The notes beneath the pieces are model-generated. The model was not told the DNA's origin, made no database searches, and saw nothing but the letters and a program-made list of their open reading frames with translations. This document shows, piece after piece, positions 5,438 to 5,858 of a stretch of 5,858 nucleotides of DNA (positions are counted from its first letter, which is position 1; each line of letters begins with the position of its first letter). A program made the translations under genes and the position numbers. Source of the stretch: an uncultured Lachnospiraceae bacterium (lineage in GTDB: Bacteria > Bacillota_A > Clostridia > Lachnospirales > Lachnospiraceae); the NCBI GenBank assembly GCA_902796775.1, contig CADBQK010000405.1, positions 1 to 5,858 on the forward strand. Reading direction: 5' to 3'.

Positions 5438-5693
5438 TATCAAACCCTCCGCATTTCGAAAACTCTATTATCAGATGTGCCGTTTCCTGGATCACCTGCA
5501 GAAAATCATTTATTTCTTTTTCTGTAAATCCCTCAATACCTTCTAACCTGTATCCAGGCAAATAACAGGTCGCATGACAGAATCCGAGTTTTTCATCCGG
5601 ACGTTCTATGTGTACTTTTACAAAGCCATCCGGTTTCATTTCAGAATGTACGATCTCTGTTCCATCTTCTAAAGTAAGGAATGGGTACATCAT
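5421..5693 (-). CDS. Small protein of unknown function, partner of the DUF4160 gene
   Basis: A 90-residue soluble protein that I cannot assign to a named family. The N-terminal half (MYPFLTLEDGTEIVHSEM, then VKVHIERPDE) looks like beta strands and an acidic hairpin; the second half, starting FTEKEINDFLQVIQETAHL, looks like helices, and the end is GGFDNASGF. There is no visible DNA-binding helix-turn-helix, signal peptide or membrane segment. AGGAGG lies 8 nt before ATG 5693; a second Met follows at once. Its last 17 nt overlap the start of the DUF4160 gene, a tight coupling typical of toxin-antitoxin or other two-protein modules. DUF4160 is known to pair with DUF2442 proteins, but this one does not clearly resemble DUF2442. 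No promoter of good quality is visible in the 165 nt upstream to the window edge. Confidence 0.8.
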   Translation of the reverse strand: MMYPFLTLEDGTEIVHSEMKPDGFVKVHIERPDEKLGFCHATCYLPGYRLEGIEGFTEKEINDFLQVIQETAHLIIEFSKCGGFDNASGF

Positions 5694-5858
5694 CTCTTCA
5701 TCCTCCTAACACTATCGTTTCTACGAACAAATCTTTTCTTCCAGGAAACGCATTCTGTAAACAGGTGACTATTGTGAACAGAGTGTGCGTAATAGTCTCA
5801 TGGATAAATCTGGAATCTTCTAAGACAGCATCCTTTTATAATGATCTCCTCTATCGAC

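Noticed and set aside
5694..5858. The end of a further upstream gene or a promoter near the right edge
   Set aside because: Short open stretches of 12 and 19 codons reach the edge on the minus strand, but they are too short to tell from chance, and no convincing -35/-10 pair was found.
1..5858. CRISPR arrays, tRNA or rRNA genes, insertion sequences
   Set aside because: No spaced repeat array, tRNA-like cloverleaf or rRNA motif was seen by reading, and no transposase-like protein is present.

Overview
All seven genes I can support in this window lie on the minus strand, so transcription runs from the right end to the left. The strong AGGAGG ribosome binding sites, moderate base composition, LAAC-type lipobox, AGCS symporter and double-glycine leader peptide together suggest a Gram-positive anaerobe of the Clostridia, probably Lachnospiraceae. 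This placement is inference from gene style, not from a marker gene.

Layout in transcription order. (1) 5693-5421: a 90-residue protein of unknown function, overlapping by 17 nt (2) a DUF4160 protein (5437-5147). The pair resembles a small toxin-antitoxin-like module. The end of the DUF4160 frame runs 70 nt into (3) a CaiB/BaiF-superfamily protein (5216-4038) whose His/Asp/Glu residues match alpha-methylacyl-CoA racemase. A 200-nt gap with a 13-bp hairpin and competing pairings follows, then (4) a full-length AGCS sodium:alanine/glycine symporter (3837-2440). (5) A 97-residue secreted peptide (2276-1983) has a double-glycine (GG) leader followed by one bacterial SH3 domain. It has its own promoter region with two tandem GTTGGA boxes and is closed by a long hairpin terminator. 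After a 456-nt gene-free stretch come (6) a lipoprotein (1526-894) and, 6 nt later, (7) a YhcC-type radical SAM protein (887 to beyond base 1), which probably form an operon.

Most of the window is ordinary metabolism and transport. The most unusual item is gene 5. It combines an export leader typical of bacteriocins and peptide pheromones with a folded cell-wall-type SH3b domain. It is a stand-alone unit with its own regulatory repeats and terminator, and no transporter or immunity gene is visible in the window. The second oddity is the DUF4160/CoA-transferase junction, where the end of the DUF4160 protein appears rearranged.
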